A stretch of DNA of 64,000 nt from Burkholderiales bacterium 67-32 (GCA_001898625.1 MKUP01000007.1:104385-168384), one strand, 5' to 3'; shown: positions 43,050-52,575, numbered from the stretch's first letter. Numbers and translations are program-made. The notes: generated by a model from the sequence alone, not told the origin.

Positions 43050-45854
43050 ATGCTCGATTTCCTGCGTCCCACCCCGCCCGTCCACGACCCGCTCGAGCCG
43101 CCCCTGCCCGGCGCCGCGAACGAGATCAAGTACACGACCTGCTACATGTGCGCGTGCCGCTGCGGCATTCGTGTGCATCTGCGCGATGGCGAGGTCCGCT
43201 ACATCGACGGCAATCCGGACCATTCGCTGAACGAGGGGAAGATCTGCGCCAAGGGCTCGTCCGGCATCATGAAGCAGCACTCGCCCGCCCGGCTCACGGT
43301 GCCGCTCAAGCGCCGGCCGGGCACCGCCCGCGGCGACGGGGAATATGTCGAGATCTCGTGGGACGAAGTCTATGCCACGCTGGCCGAACGCCTGGGCCGT
43401 ATCCGCGCCACGGATCCCAAACGCTTCGCGCTGTTCACGGGCCGCGACCAGATGCAGGCCCTGACGGCGCTCTGGGCGCGCCAGTTCGGCACGCCCAACT
43501 ACGCCGCGCATGGCGGATTCTGTTCGGTCAACATGGCCGCCGGCATGATCTACAGCATAGGCGGCTCGTTCTGGGAGTTCGGCGGCCCGGACCTGGAGCA
43601 TGCCAGGCTGTTCGTGATGATAGGCACCGCCGAGGACCATCACTCCAATCCGCTGAAGACCGCGATCTCGAAGTTCAAGCGTGCCGGCGGCCGCTTCATC
43701 TCCATCAATCCCGTGCGCACCGGGTACTCCGCCATCGCCCATGAATGGATCCCGATACGGCCGGGAACCGACGGAGCGCTTTTCATGGCGCTGATCCGGG
43801 AATTGATCGCCACCGGCGAATTCGACCGCGATTTCGTCGCGCGCTACACCAACGCGATGGACCTGGTCGACCTGGACAACGGCCTCGTCGTCGGCAAGGG
43901 CGACGCGCTGGAGGGTGAGCGCGAGGTGGCGGGCAAGCCCGCCAAGCCCGCGTTCGAGCTCCTGCGCGAACGCGTGGCGGACTGTACGCCGGAATGGGCC
44001 AGCGCCATCACCGGCATCCCGGCGGCACGCATCGTCGCGCTGGCCCGCGAGATGGGCGAGACGGCCATGCGCGCCTCGTTCGAACTACCCATCCCCTGGA
44101 CGGACACCGATGGCGTGGAGCATGCGGGCGTCGTCGCCCGCCCCGTGGCGTTCCATGCGATGCGCGGTCTGGCCGCGCATTCCAACGGATTCCAGACCAT
44201 CCGCGCGCTGGCCATCCTGATGAGCCTGCTGGGCACGATAGACCGGCCCGGTGGTTTCCGCCACAAGGCGCCGTTCCCGAAAGCCATCCCGCCGGGCGTG
44301 CGGCCGCCGAATTCCTGGGACCAGGTACGGCCGATGACGCCGCTGGGCGCCGCCCCGCTGGGATTCCCGGCCTGTCCCGACGATCTGGCGGTGGGGCCCG
44401 GCGGCGAACCGATACGGATAGACAAGGGGTTTTCCTGGGAGCATCCGCTGTCGGCCCACGGCCTGATGCACAACGTCATCACCAACGCCTGGCGTGGCGA
44501 TCCGTACCGTATCGACACCCTGCTGATCTTCATGGCGAACATGGCGTGGAACTCGACCATGAACACCACCCAGGTGCGGGCCATGCTGAACGACCGCGGC
44601 CCGGACGGCGAATACCGGATTCCCTTCATCGCGGTGTGCGACGCCTTCGCCTCGGAGATGACCCAGTACGCCGATCTGATCCTGCCGGACACCACCTACC
44701 TGGAGCGCCACGACGCGATGTCGCTGCTCGACCGGCCGATTTCCGAGTTCGACGGACCGGTGGACTCCGTGCGCATACCCGTGGTCGCGCCGAAAGGGCA
44801 GTGCAAGCCTTTCCAGGAAGTGCTGATCGAATTGGGCTGGCGCCTGAAGCTGCCGGTGTTCACCGAACCGGACGGCGGGCGCAAGTACCAGGGCTATGAA
44901 GACTTCATCGTTCGCTACGAGACCGCGCCCGGCTCGGGCATCGGCTTTCTGGGCGGCTGGCGCGGCGCGGACGGCGGCAAATCGCTGGTCGGCGAGCCCA
45001 ACCCACGGCAGTGGGAAAAGTATGCCGAGAACAATTGCGTGTTCCATCACGAATTGCCGCCCGGCATGCAATACATGCGCAACTGGAACCGCGACTATCT
45101 TGCCTTTGCCCGGCAGGCCGGGTTCAACGGCGCGCCGGAGCCCATTCGCATCCATCTGTACTCGCCGGTGATGCAGGCGTTCCGGCTGGCCGCCCAGGGC
45201 CGGCGCGAAGGCAAGCAGCCGCCGCCGCACCTGCGCGCGCGCATCGAGCGCCATTTCGATCCGCTGCCTTTCTGGTCGCCGCCGCTGGAGTACGCCGCGA
45301 CCGATCTCGAGAAGTATCCGCTCAACGCCATCACGCAGCGGCCCATGGCCATGTATCACTCGTGGGACTCGCAGAACGCCTGGCTGCGCCAGATCCACAG
45401 CCACAACTACCTCATGGTCAATCCGGCCACCGCGCGCGCCGCCGGGATCGAGGACGGCGGATGGATCTGGGTCGAATCGCAGTGGGGCCGGCTGCGATGC
45501 ATGTGCCGCTACAGCGAGGCGGTCGAACCCGGCACCGTCTGGACCTGGAACGCCATCGGCAAGTCGCGCGGCGCCTGGAATCTCGGGCCGCAGGCCGACG
45601 AGTCCAGCAAGGGATTCCTGCTCAACCACCTGATCTCGGAAGAGCTGCCCCTGCCTGGCACCGGCACGGGCGGGACGGTTTCCAACAGCGATCCGGTCAC
45701 CGGCCAGGCTGGCTGGTACGACGTCCGTGTGCGCATCAGCCCGGCGGATCCCGGCGAGCCCAAGGAGGTCTGGCCGCGGTTTCCCGCCATGAAGCAGATG
45801 CCGGGCACCGGCATCATCCGCAAGGTCCAGGCCTATTTCGCCGGCAACAAGTGA
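43050..45854 (+). CDS. soeA: Molybdopterin oxidoreductase catalytic subunit, SoeA-like (sulfite dehydrogenase)
   Basis: A 934-residue bis-MGD molybdoenzyme of the DMSO-reductase family. An N-terminal [4Fe-4S] site is made of C31, C34, C38 and C66 (TTCYMCACRCG ... GKICAKG). Bis-MGD binding tracts follow, such as FTGRDQMQALTALWARQFGTPN and LFVMIGTAEDHHSNPL. There is no twin-arginine signal, so it works in the cytoplasm. This favours SoeA (quinone-linked sulfite dehydrogenase) over periplasmic PhsA/PsrA. Size and the B and C subunits that follow match SoeABC. Substrate assignment is still by analogy; the island context (rhodanese) supports sulfite. Confidence 0.8.
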   Translation: MLDFLRPTPPVHDPLEPPLPGAANEIKYTTCYMCACRCGIRVHLRDGEVRYIDGNPDHSLNEGKICAKGSSGIMKQHSPARLTVPLKRRPGTARGDGEYVEISWDEVYATLAERLGRIRATDPKRFALFTGRDQMQALTALWARQFGTPNYAAHGGFCSVNMAAGMIYSIGGSFWEFGGPDLEHARLFVMIGTAEDHHSNPLKTAISKFKRAGGRFISINPVRTGYSAIAHEWIPIRPGTDGALFMALIRELIATGEFDRDFVARYTNAMDLVDLDNGLVVGKGDALEGEREVAGKPAKPAFELLRERVADCTPEWASAITGIPAARIVALAREMGETAMRASFELPIPWTDTDGVEHAGVVARPVAFHAMRGLAAHSNGFQTIRALAILMSLLGTIDRPGGFRHKAPFPKAIPPGVRPPNSWDQVRPMTPLGAAPLGFPACPDDLAVGPGGEPIRIDKGFSWEHPLSAHGLMHNVITNAWRGDPYRIDTLLIFMANMAWNSTMNTTQVRAMLNDRGPDGEYRIPFIAVCDAFASEMTQYADLILPDTTYLERHDAMSLLDRPISEFDGPVDSVRIPVVAPKGQCKPFQEVLIELGWRLKLPVFTEPDGGRKYQGYEDFIVRYETAPGSGIGFLGGWRGADGGKSLVGEPNPRQWEKYAENNCVFHHELPPGMQYMRNWNRDYLAFARQAGFNGAPEPIRIHLYSPVMQAFRLAAQGRREGKQPPPHLRARIERHFDPLPFWSPPLEYAATDLEKYPLNAITQRPMAMYHSWDSQNAWLRQIHSHNYLMVNPATARAAGIEDGGWIWVESQWGRLRCMCRYSEAVEPGTVWTWNAIGKSRGAWNLGPQADESSKGFLLNHLISEELPLPGTGTGGTVSNSDPVTGQAGWYDVRVRISPADPGEPKEVWPRFPAMKQMPGTGIIRKVQAYFAGNK

Positions 45855-45858
45855 TCCC

Positions 45859-46479
45859 ATGACCCAACTCGCGCTTGTCATCGATCTGGACGTCTGCGTG
45901 GGCTGCCACGCCTGCGTGACCTCCTGCAAGCAGTGGAACACCTCCGGCTCGGCCGGGCCGCTGGAGGACGCGAACCCCTACGGCGAAAGCCCGAGCGGCA
46001 CGTTCTTCAACCGCGTGCAGACCTTCGAGGTGGGTGAGTTTCCGCTGACCGAGACGCTGCATTTTCCCAAGAGCTGCCTGCATTGCGAGGATCCGCCCTG
46101 CGTGCCGGTCTGTCCCACCGGCGCGTCGTACAAGCGCAAGGAGGACGGCATCGTGCTGGTGGACTACGACAAGTGCATAGGCTGCAAGTACTGTTCGTGG
46201 GCCTGTCCGTACGGCGCGCGCGAACTCGACGAAGGGCGCAAGGTGATGACCAAGTGCACGCTTTGCGTGGACCGCGTCCACAACGAGGCGCTGCCCGAGA
46301 GTGAACGCAAGCCGGCCTGCGTGATGGCCTGTCCGACCAATGCGCGGCTGTTCGGCGACGTGCACGACGAGGATTCCGAGGTGTCGCGGGCGATACGCGA
46401 ACGCGACGGCTACACGCTGATGCCGGAGTGGGGCACGCGGCCGGCCAATCACTACCTGCCGCGCCGGAGCCGCACATGA
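45859..46479 (+). CDS. soeB: 4Fe-4S ferredoxin subunit, SoeB-like
   Basis: A 206-residue electron-transfer subunit with four cysteine groups for [4Fe-4S] clusters: CVGCHACVTSC, CLHCEDPPCVPVCP, CIGCKYCSWACP and CTLC...CVMACP. No signal peptide. It starts 4 bp after soeA and its stop overlaps the soeC start. It conducts electrons from SoeA to the membrane subunit. Confidence 0.88.
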   Translation: MTQLALVIDLDVCVGCHACVTSCKQWNTSGSAGPLEDANPYGESPSGTFFNRVQTFEVGEFPLTETLHFPKSCLHCEDPPCVPVCPTGASYKRKEDGIVLVDYDKCIGCKYCSWACPYGARELDEGRKVMTKCTLCVDRVHNEALPESERKPACVMACPTNARLFGDVHDEDSEVSRAIRERDGYTLMPEWGTRPANHYLPRRSRT

Positions 46480-47411
46480 AGCCGGCCTGGTCGGTCATCT
46501 TCCTGACCACACTGTGCGGCATGGCGCAGGGCCTGATGCTGGCGCTGGTCGGCGCGGACGTGCTGGGCGCGCCGCTCGAACCGGCCGCGGCGCAGCGTTT
46601 CTTCGGCGGCGGAGCGCTGCTGTGCGTCGGGCTGGCGGGCCTGGGGCTGTTCGCGTCGTTTTTCCACCTGGGGCGGCCCGAACGCTTCTGGCGCAGCGCC
46701 GCCATGTGGCGCACCTCGTGGCTGTCGCGCGAGGTCATCGCCGTGCCGGCCTTCATCGGCGCGGCGTCATGGTACGCCTGGGCCCACCATGCCGGACAGG
46801 GCTACGCCACGGCCGTGGGTGTGCTGTGCGTGGCATGCGCGCTGGCGCTGTGGGTGTGCACCGCGATGATCTACGCGTGCCTGCGCTTCATCCGCGAATG
46901 GGCCAGCCCCTACACCCTGGCCAACTTCGCCGTGCTGGGCTGCGCCTCGGGCTTCACCGCGGCGTCGGCCTGGGCGGCCTGGACGGCGCCGCGCTGGGTG
47001 CCGGCCTACCTGCTGGCCGCCTACCTGATGCTGGCCGCCGGCCTGGCGGTCCGGTTGTTGATGCTGCGCCGCAATGCGCGGCTGCGGCCGGGCTCCACCT
47101 TGCAGAGCGCGCTGGGTGTCCGGCATCCGGTCATCGCGCAGAAATCCATGGGCGCGATGGGCGGCACCTTCAATACGCGCGAATTCTTCCATGGCCGCAG
47201 CGCGGCCGCGATCCGCGGTGTGCGCTGGGCTTTCCTGTTGCTGTTGTTCCCCGGTTCGGCGCTGTTGCTGGCATGGGGGCAGCTTCGGGCCAGCGGCGCG
47301 CTGCTGGCGGCGGCGCTGGCGGTGCAGTACCTGGGGCTGCTGGCGGAGCGGTGGTTTTTTTTCGCACAGGCCAATCATCCGCAGAATCTGTACTACCAGG
47401 TGGTGTCCTGA
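46476..47411 (+). CDS. soeC: Membrane anchor subunit, DmsC-family (SoeC-like)
   Basis: A 311-residue integral membrane protein with about eight spans, of the DmsC family, which anchors molybdoenzyme complexes and reduces quinone. Typical pieces: ASFFHLGRPERFWRSAAMWRTSWLSREV and the C-terminal LLAERWFFFAQANHPQNLYYQVV. The start at 46476 overlaps the soeB stop (ATGA). It closes the operon that starts at 37284. Confidence 0.86.
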   Translation: MKPAWSVIFLTTLCGMAQGLMLALVGADVLGAPLEPAAAQRFFGGGALLCVGLAGLGLFASFFHLGRPERFWRSAAMWRTSWLSREVIAVPAFIGAASWYAWAHHAGQGYATAVGVLCVACALALWVCTAMIYACLRFIREWASPYTLANFAVLGCASGFTAASAWAAWTAPRWVPAYLLAAYLMLAAGLAVRLLMLRRNARLRPGSTLQSALGVRHPVIAQKSMGAMGGTFNTREFFHGRSAAAIRGVRWAFLLLLFPGSALLLAWGQLRASGALLAAALAVQYLGLLAERWFFFAQANHPQNLYYQVVS

Positions 47412-47491
47412 TCCGGGAGTGGCCGCGCCGGAGGCAAGGCGGCTTGTTCGCTATCATGGCCGGGAAATAGCCTGGATTCGAGCGAACATTC

Positions 47492-48799
47492 ATGACTGAC
47501 GCCTCACCCTCCACCGCCGGCAGCGGCAACGAAGCGCTTGCCGCCGTGCCCGGCGAACTGCGTGTCTTCCAATGGCACGACCACGCCTCCCTCTGGTTCA
47601 GCCTGGGTGTGGGCCTGCTGGTCATGCAGATGGGTTCGTACCTGCTGCCGGCCCTGAGCCCCTCGGAAGCCTTGCTGGCGATCGTACTAGGCTCCATCAT
47701 CGGAGCCGGCCTGCTGGGCTGGGTCGCGCGGATCGGCTGCCGCAGCGGCCTGTCCAGCGCCGGGTTGATGGTGGCGGTCTACGGGCGCAGCTTCGCGCGC
47801 CTGCCCATTTTCCTGAACATCGTGCAACTGCTGGGCTGGGGCGCGTTCGAACTGGTGGTGATGCGCGATGCCACGGTCGCGGTGGGCCGCCAAGGCGGCG
47901 CCATGACCGCCGATTACTGGCCCTACCTGGCCACGCTGCTCTGGGGCGCCGTGATCCTGTTGCTCATCGGCGGTTCCATGGTGCGCCTGGTGCGCCGCAT
48001 CGTCTCGCGCGTGGCGCTGCCGCTGGTCGTGCTCTCGCTGCTGTGGCTGAGTTGGCAGTTCCTGTCCATGGCGCACAGCCAGGGCCTGGCCGCCTTGTGG
48101 AACCGGAGCGGTTCGGGCGGCATGAGCGCGCTGTCGGCCCTGGACCTCGTGATTGCCATGCCCATCAGTTGGCTGCCGCTGGTGGCCGACTACGCGCGCC
48201 ATGGCAAGAGCGGCCGTTCGGCGATGACGGGCGCCTGGACCGGCTATGCCGTGGCCAATATCTGGTGCTACGGGCTGGGCGTGCTGGTCGCGCTGACGCT
48301 GCCCAGCCAGGACCTGATCATGGCCCTGCTGCAGGCCCAGGGCGGCCTGATCGCGCTGTCCCTGGTGCTGATCGACGAAGTCGACAACGCCTATGGCGAC
48401 ACCTATTCGGCTTCCGTGTCGGCGCACAGCATCGTTCCGAGCTGGAGCATCCGGCGCTGGGGGCTGCTGATCGCCACGGCCTGCTGCCTGCTGGCGATGG
48501 TGCTGCCCATGCACAGCCTGGAGCCGTTCCTGCTGCTGCTCAGTTCCTGTTTCGTGCCCTTGTTCGGCGTCATGCTGGGCACCCTGGGCCTGGGCGCCGA
48601 CGCCAACCGGCTGCTGAGTCAGGCGCCCGCGGTGCGGGGCAGGGCCGTGCTCATCTGGGTCGCCGGCGTTGCCTTCTACCACCTGCTGCCGCTGGCGAGC
48701 ACGGCGCTGGGTTCGGCCCTGCCCACGCTGGCGCTGAGTTTCGGCCTGGCCGTGGTGTTCATGCGGCGGCGGGATCGGGTAGAGCCCGTTCCCGCCTAG
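47492..48799 (+). CDS. cytX: NCS1-family permease, CytX-like (putative hydroxymethylpyrimidine transporter)
   Basis: A 435-residue permease with about 12 spans of the cytosine/purine NCS1 family. The N-terminal VFQWHDHASLWFSLGVGLLVMQMGSYLLP and central SALDLVIAMPISWLPLVADYARHG, EVDNAYGDTYSASVSAHS belong to the CytX subgroup, which is predicted to import hydroxymethylpyrimidine for thiamine. There is no TPP riboswitch in the 80-bp upstream gap. The unusual separation from other thi genes fits salvage. It is convergent with the tannase gene, 33 bp apart. Confidence 0.78.
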   Translation: MTDASPSTAGSGNEALAAVPGELRVFQWHDHASLWFSLGVGLLVMQMGSYLLPALSPSEALLAIVLGSIIGAGLLGWVARIGCRSGLSSAGLMVAVYGRSFARLPIFLNIVQLLGWGAFELVVMRDATVAVGRQGGAMTADYWPYLATLLWGAVILLLIGGSMVRLVRRIVSRVALPLVVLSLLWLSWQFLSMAHSQGLAALWNRSGSGGMSALSALDLVIAMPISWLPLVADYARHGKSGRSAMTGAWTGYAVANIWCYGLGVLVALTLPSQDLIMALLQAQGGLIALSLVLIDEVDNAYGDTYSASVSAHSIVPSWSIRRWGLLIATACCLLAMVLPMHSLEPFLLLLSSCFVPLFGVMLGTLGLGADANRLLSQAPAVRGRAVLIWVAGVAFYHLLPLASTALGSALPTLALSFGLAVVFMRRRDRVEPVPA

Positions 48800-48832
48800 C
48801 CAGTTCCGATGGCTGCCGCGTCTGCGCCGGCT

Positions 48833-50455
48833 TCAGCGGCAGATGTAGTTCGCCGCGTCATCCGGGGCGCCCGTTCCCCGGTAGGCCGCCTGTTTGGGAT
48901 AGGCGCATAGCGGTCGGGTCCGCTGTACCGATCCTCCCGCCGTCCGCGAGGCGACGAAGTCGTCCGGGGGCTTGCCCTGTTCGACCCACCGGTCCATGGC
49001 GGCCAGGATGTCGCGGCCCGGATCCGGCGCGGCGTCGCCGTCGGCGCGCAAGGTGGTCGCGCCGGGGCCGCCGCTGCAGTGGCCCATGCCGGGAACCAGG
49101 AGGAGCCGGTAGAACTCGTCCAGCGAGGCACGGGATCCCTGCGCGGCAAGGACGCGATCGTAGTAGCCGATGCTGTCGTAGGCACTGACCACCGGGTCGC
49201 TCCAGCCGTGATAGACCATCAGCTTGCCGCCTCTCGCCTTGAATGCCGACAGGTCGGCGCTGGTCTGGTCGACCAGCGGCGCGATCTTCGCATACGCATA
49301 CGAAACGTCGCGGTCGAAATCGAACTTCCACCAGTCCCACTGCGGATTGTCGAAAACCCAGTAGCGCCAGAAGTCGGCCCGTACCGGTTCGGTCGACCCC
49401 ATGTAGCCCGACCAGCCCGATTCGCTGCCCACCGGCCAGCCCGGATAGAGCTGGGCCTTCGTACGGGGATTGCGCGGACCCTGATAGATATTCCGCGCGG
49501 AGCCAAGCTGGTCGGGTGTGAGGCAGTCCGCGGCGTCGCCGGCGGTGCACAGCAGGCTGGCGACGTCGAACTTGTCCGCGCTGCACGCGCGGGGATCGTC
49601 GATGACGCCGTCCGCCACGCCGTCCAGCGTATCGCAGGCCGCGACGGCGCGATCGGTGATGAGCCGCAGCTTGGCCGATGTCAGGAATTGCGTGAGGTTG
49701 TCGTTGGCGGGGCGGTTGGAGCGGAAGCGCCACATGAACTCGATGTTCAGGGCGGTGCGGTTATTGCCTGGCGCACCGGCGATGATGCCGTCGAAATCCT
49801 CGGGATAACGCTGCGCTTCGGCGAATCCCTGATGGCCGCCCGTGGAGCATCCCAGGTAGTAGGCGCGATTGGCCGCCGTGCCGCGCAACTGGGTCAACAA
49901 TTGCTTGCCGGCGACCGTGATCGCGTTGATCGATCGGGAGCCCCAGTCGATGATTTTCTCGGGGTTGCTCACACCCCACAGCATGTCCTCCGTCTGATGG
50001 CCGGTATCGCCGCCCAGGACGGCGTAGCCTTGCCGCATGGCGTAGGCCATGTCGCCGTAGCTCAGTGCCGGGCTGTAGCCGCCGTTGCCGGTCGTGACCA
50101 GCTTGCCGTTCCAGGATGCGCCTTCGGGCACCCAGAGCTGGAAGTCGATCCGCGAGCCGGCCGTGGGCATGGCCACGGCGTCGATGCGGCAGAACGCGGG
50201 GACGTCGTTCAGGTCCTGGCGGCTGTCGGCGGGACGATAGGTGCCGGCGGGTACGGACGATACCGCGGTGATGCGCGCCGCGGGGATCTGTACATCGGCG
50301 AAGCTTTCCAACTGGCAGGAGCGGGCAACGGGCTCCGGGGGGGCGGGCGGCGTTCCGCCGCCGCCGTCACCGTCGCCGCCACCGCAGGCCGCGAGCGAGG
50401 TGGCCAGGGCAAGCGCGAGAGGCAATGCGGTGCGTGTGGGAGGTGGGTATCCCAT
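48833..50455 (-). CDS. Tannase/feruloyl esterase-family lipoprotein
   Basis: A 540-residue serine esterase of the tannase family, which includes fungal-type feruloyl esterases and bacterial MHETase. The signal peptide ends in a lipobox (LATSLAACGGG, modified Cys about 24), so it is outer-membrane or periplasm anchored. The nucleophile elbow is YYLGCSTGGHQG; the late LLVPGMGHCSGGPGA gives the catalytic His. A GGGDGDGGGG linker follows the lipid Cys. The start at 50455 follows AAAGGAGA. It releases aromatic acids from esters; substrate unknown. Confidence 0.88.
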   Translation of the reverse strand: MGYPPPTRTALPLALALATSLAACGGGDGDGGGGTPPAPPEPVARSCQLESFADVQIPAARITAVSSVPAGTYRPADSRQDLNDVPAFCRIDAVAMPTAGSRIDFQLWVPEGASWNGKLVTTGNGGYSPALSYGDMAYAMRQGYAVLGGDTGHQTEDMLWGVSNPEKIIDWGSRSINAITVAGKQLLTQLRGTAANRAYYLGCSTGGHQGFAEAQRYPEDFDGIIAGAPGNNRTALNIEFMWRFRSNRPANDNLTQFLTSAKLRLITDRAVAACDTLDGVADGVIDDPRACSADKFDVASLLCTAGDAADCLTPDQLGSARNIYQGPRNPRTKAQLYPGWPVGSESGWSGYMGSTEPVRADFWRYWVFDNPQWDWWKFDFDRDVSYAYAKIAPLVDQTSADLSAFKARGGKLMVYHGWSDPVVSAYDSIGYYDRVLAAQGSRASLDEFYRLLLVPGMGHCSGGPGATTLRADGDAAPDPGRDILAAMDRWVEQGKPPDDFVASRTAGGSVQRTRPLCAYPKQAAYRGTGAPDDAANYICR

Positions 50456-50596
50456 GACTTCTCCTTTGGTGTGGCGCCGCGCTCGTTGTCGATCTTGTGC
50501 GCGTGGCGGGAATGGGCGGAGCCTTGTTGTCCGCCGCACTCTATGCCGGGAGATTTCATTTGGGAATTCGAAAATTTACATGAATTGATCGATTGT

Positions 50597-51514
50597 TCAG
50601 GATAGTCGGGGCGGTGGACGATGGCGCGCCAGGCTGATCGCACCCTCGGCCACCAGGACCAACACCGCCATCCAGATCGCCACGTAGGTCGGCCACTGCG
50701 CGGGGGAAATGGATTCGCCCAGCACCCCCGCGGCGACGACGACCAACAGGATCGGCTCCACATAGATCAGCAGGCCGAACAGCGTCACGTTCAGCTTCGG
50801 CGCCGATAGCGCTTGCAACCCCAGTGCCGAGGCGCTGATGATGCCCAGGCCGAGGATCAGCCACGGCAGGCCGGGCGGCGCATCGGCCGGCAGCGCGTAG
50901 CCGCCCTGCAGGACGAAGAACACACTGACGGGCAGGCCCAGCGTCATGTCCAGCCATAGCGAACCCAGGGTATTGGTATGGGTGGCGCGGCGCAGCCAGA
51001 AATAGCCGGGATAGCCCAGGCACACCAGCAGCGCGGGCCAGGATACGGTGCGGACGATCGCCAACTGGTAGGCGATGCCCACGAGCGCCAGTCCGCCAGC
51101 CAGCAACTGCATCCGGCTGATGCGTTCCTTGAACGCGAGCCGGCCCAGCGCGACCATCGCGATCGGCAGCAGGAAATACCCCAGCGACACGTCGAGCCCG
51201 TGGCCGTTGACCGGCGCCCACATGAACAGCCAGAGCTGGGCGCCGAGCAGGGTGGCCGACAGCACGCGCTGCGCCCAGAAGAACCGCTCGCGGCGCACCC
51301 GCGCGGCGAGCTGGCGGATTTCGTGCCAACGCCCCATGGCCAGGACCAGGAGAGTCAGCGCGGGGACCGTCAGCAGCATGCGCCAGCCATAGATGGCCGC
51401 GCCGTCCAGGGGGCGTAGCAGGGTGGTGTAGGCGGACATCAGCGCGAACAGCGCCGAGGATACGACGTTGAGCAGGACGCCGGTGGAGGTGTTGGGGGAG
51501 GGTGGGGCGGTCAT
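50597..51514 (-). CDS. EamA/RarD-type drug/metabolite transporter
   Basis: A 305-residue inner-membrane protein with about ten hydrophobic spans in two EamA halves. RarD-like features include GVLLNVVSSALFALMSAYTTLLRPLDG at the N-terminus, ERFFWAQRVLSATLLGAQLWLFMWAPVNG and VEPILLVVVAAGVLGE near the end. Substrate unknown; RarD proteins are linked to chloramphenicol sensitivity in other species. It is 34 bp upstream of the LysR gene stop, i.e. downstream in the same direction, and may share its transcript. Confidence 0.83.
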   Translation of the reverse strand: MTAPPSPNTSTGVLLNVVSSALFALMSAYTTLLRPLDGAAIYGWRMLLTVPALTLLVLAMGRWHEIRQLAARVRRERFFWAQRVLSATLLGAQLWLFMWAPVNGHGLDVSLGYFLLPIAMVALGRLAFKERISRMQLLAGGLALVGIAYQLAIVRTVSWPALLVCLGYPGYFWLRRATHTNTLGSLWLDMTLGLPVSVFFVLQGGYALPADAPPGLPWLILGLGIISASALGLQALSAPKLNVTLFGLLIYVEPILLVVVAAGVLGESISPAQWPTYVAIWMAVLVLVAEGAISLARHRPPPRLS

Positions 51515-51548
51515 CGGGGTAGGGGTTCGTGGGATGGCCAGGATCGAT

Positions 51549-52460
51549 TCAGCGCAGATCGTTGACGGCGGCCACCATCATCCGCGTGAAGTCGTCGGCG
51601 ATGCCGGTACGGACGGCGCCTTTGCGTACGATGCGGAAGAAGTCCACGTCCACCGCCGGATCGACGAGTTCCTGGACGACGACCTTGTAGTGGCGGCACG
51701 CGGTGAGGGCAAACGCCGGAATGATCGCGGCACCCACGCCGATTTCGGCCAGGGCGATCTGCGTTTCTATGTGATTGACGGACGTATTGCCGGCGTTGTC
51801 GTTGGCGCCGTCGGGCAGGTGCCGGGCGATCAATTGCTGTACCGCGTTACTCGGCTGCAGGCCGATCAGCGGGGTGTCGCCCAACTGGTTCCAACGCGTC
51901 TGCCCGATGCGTCGCAGCGGGTTGCCGCGCTGCTTCCCGTCGGCTGCGCTGACGAGATACAGCCGCGACGAGAACATCCGGGTGCGTTCGATGCCCGTCG
52001 CCCCCTTCAGGAAAATGCCGAAACCGATGTCGAGTTCGCCGCTGGCCACCAGGTCCTGGATCGCATCGCGCTGCAGTTCCAGCACCCGCAGGGTGACGTG
52101 GGGGTAATCGCGGCGGAACGCGGCGAAGGCCCGTGGAATGAGCTTGTTGCAGACCAGCGGCGTGGCGCCCAGGCGTAGGGCCTGCCGTACGCGCGTCTCG
52201 ACTTCATGGACCTCGGATACCGCTACCTGCAGATCCTGCACCACCCGCTGGGCGGTGGGGAGCAGCCTGGCGCCAGCTTCGGTCAGGGTGATCGAGCGGG
52301 TAGTGCGGTCGAACAGCCGGCTGTCCAGTTGGGTCTCGAGTTCGCGGATGCAGAAGCTCAGGCCCGCCGGCGTGATGTGCAGACGCTCGGCGGCCTTGGT
52401 GAAGCTGCCGAGTTGCGCCGAGTGAACGAAGGCCAGCAGATGGCGAGTCGATATATTCAT
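51549..52460 (-). CDS. LysR-family transcriptional regulator
   Basis: A 303-residue LysR protein: HTH within residues 1-60 (LLAFVHSAQLGSFTKAAERLHITPAGLSFCIRELE) and effector domain (ALRLGATPLVCNKLIPRAF, GVGAAIIPAFALTACRHY). The start at 52460 is chosen by the family N-terminus (MNISTRHLLAF). It diverges from the Bug receptor and pyridine operon; the perfect palindrome at 52463-52479 touches its start and is the probable binding site. Confidence 0.93.
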   Translation of the reverse strand: MNISTRHLLAFVHSAQLGSFTKAAERLHITPAGLSFCIRELETQLDSRLFDRTTRSITLTEAGARLLPTAQRVVQDLQVAVSEVHEVETRVRQALRLGATPLVCNKLIPRAFAAFRRDYPHVTLRVLELQRDAIQDLVASGELDIGFGIFLKGATGIERTRMFSSRLYLVSAADGKQRGNPLRRIGQTRWNQLGDTPLIGLQPSNAVQQLIARHLPDGANDNAGNTSVNHIETQIALAEIGVGAAIIPAFALTACRHYKVVVQELVDPAVDVDFFRIVRKGAVRTGIADDFTRMMVAAVNDLR

Positions 52461-52462
52461 AA

Positions 52463-52479
52463 GAATTACTTGGTAATTC
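52463..52479. promoter_or_regulatory. Perfect palindrome between LysR and the pyridine operon
   Basis: GAATTAC (52463-52469) and GTAATTC (52473-52479) are exact reverse complements separated by TTG. The site is directly beside the LysR start codon and about 100 bp upstream of the Bug gene. The size suits a LysR binding site, although the typical T-N11-A order is only loosely met. Confidence 0.6.
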
Positions 52480-52575
52480 GATTGATATTGTAGCTTGTTG
52501 CCGCCGGCGAATTCTCCCAAGATGCGCGGATGGGCGTACCCGCTCCTTGTCCAGATCCCGTTTCCGGAGAGAAAG

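Noticed and set aside
43050-47411. Thiosulfate/polysulfide reductase (Phs/Psr).
   Set aside because: The A subunit has no twin-arginine signal and the B and C subunits fit the SoeABC pattern better.
47412-47491. TPP riboswitch or terminator upstream of cytX.
   Set aside because: The 80-bp gap holds no THI-box sequence, and the weak GC stem has no U tract.
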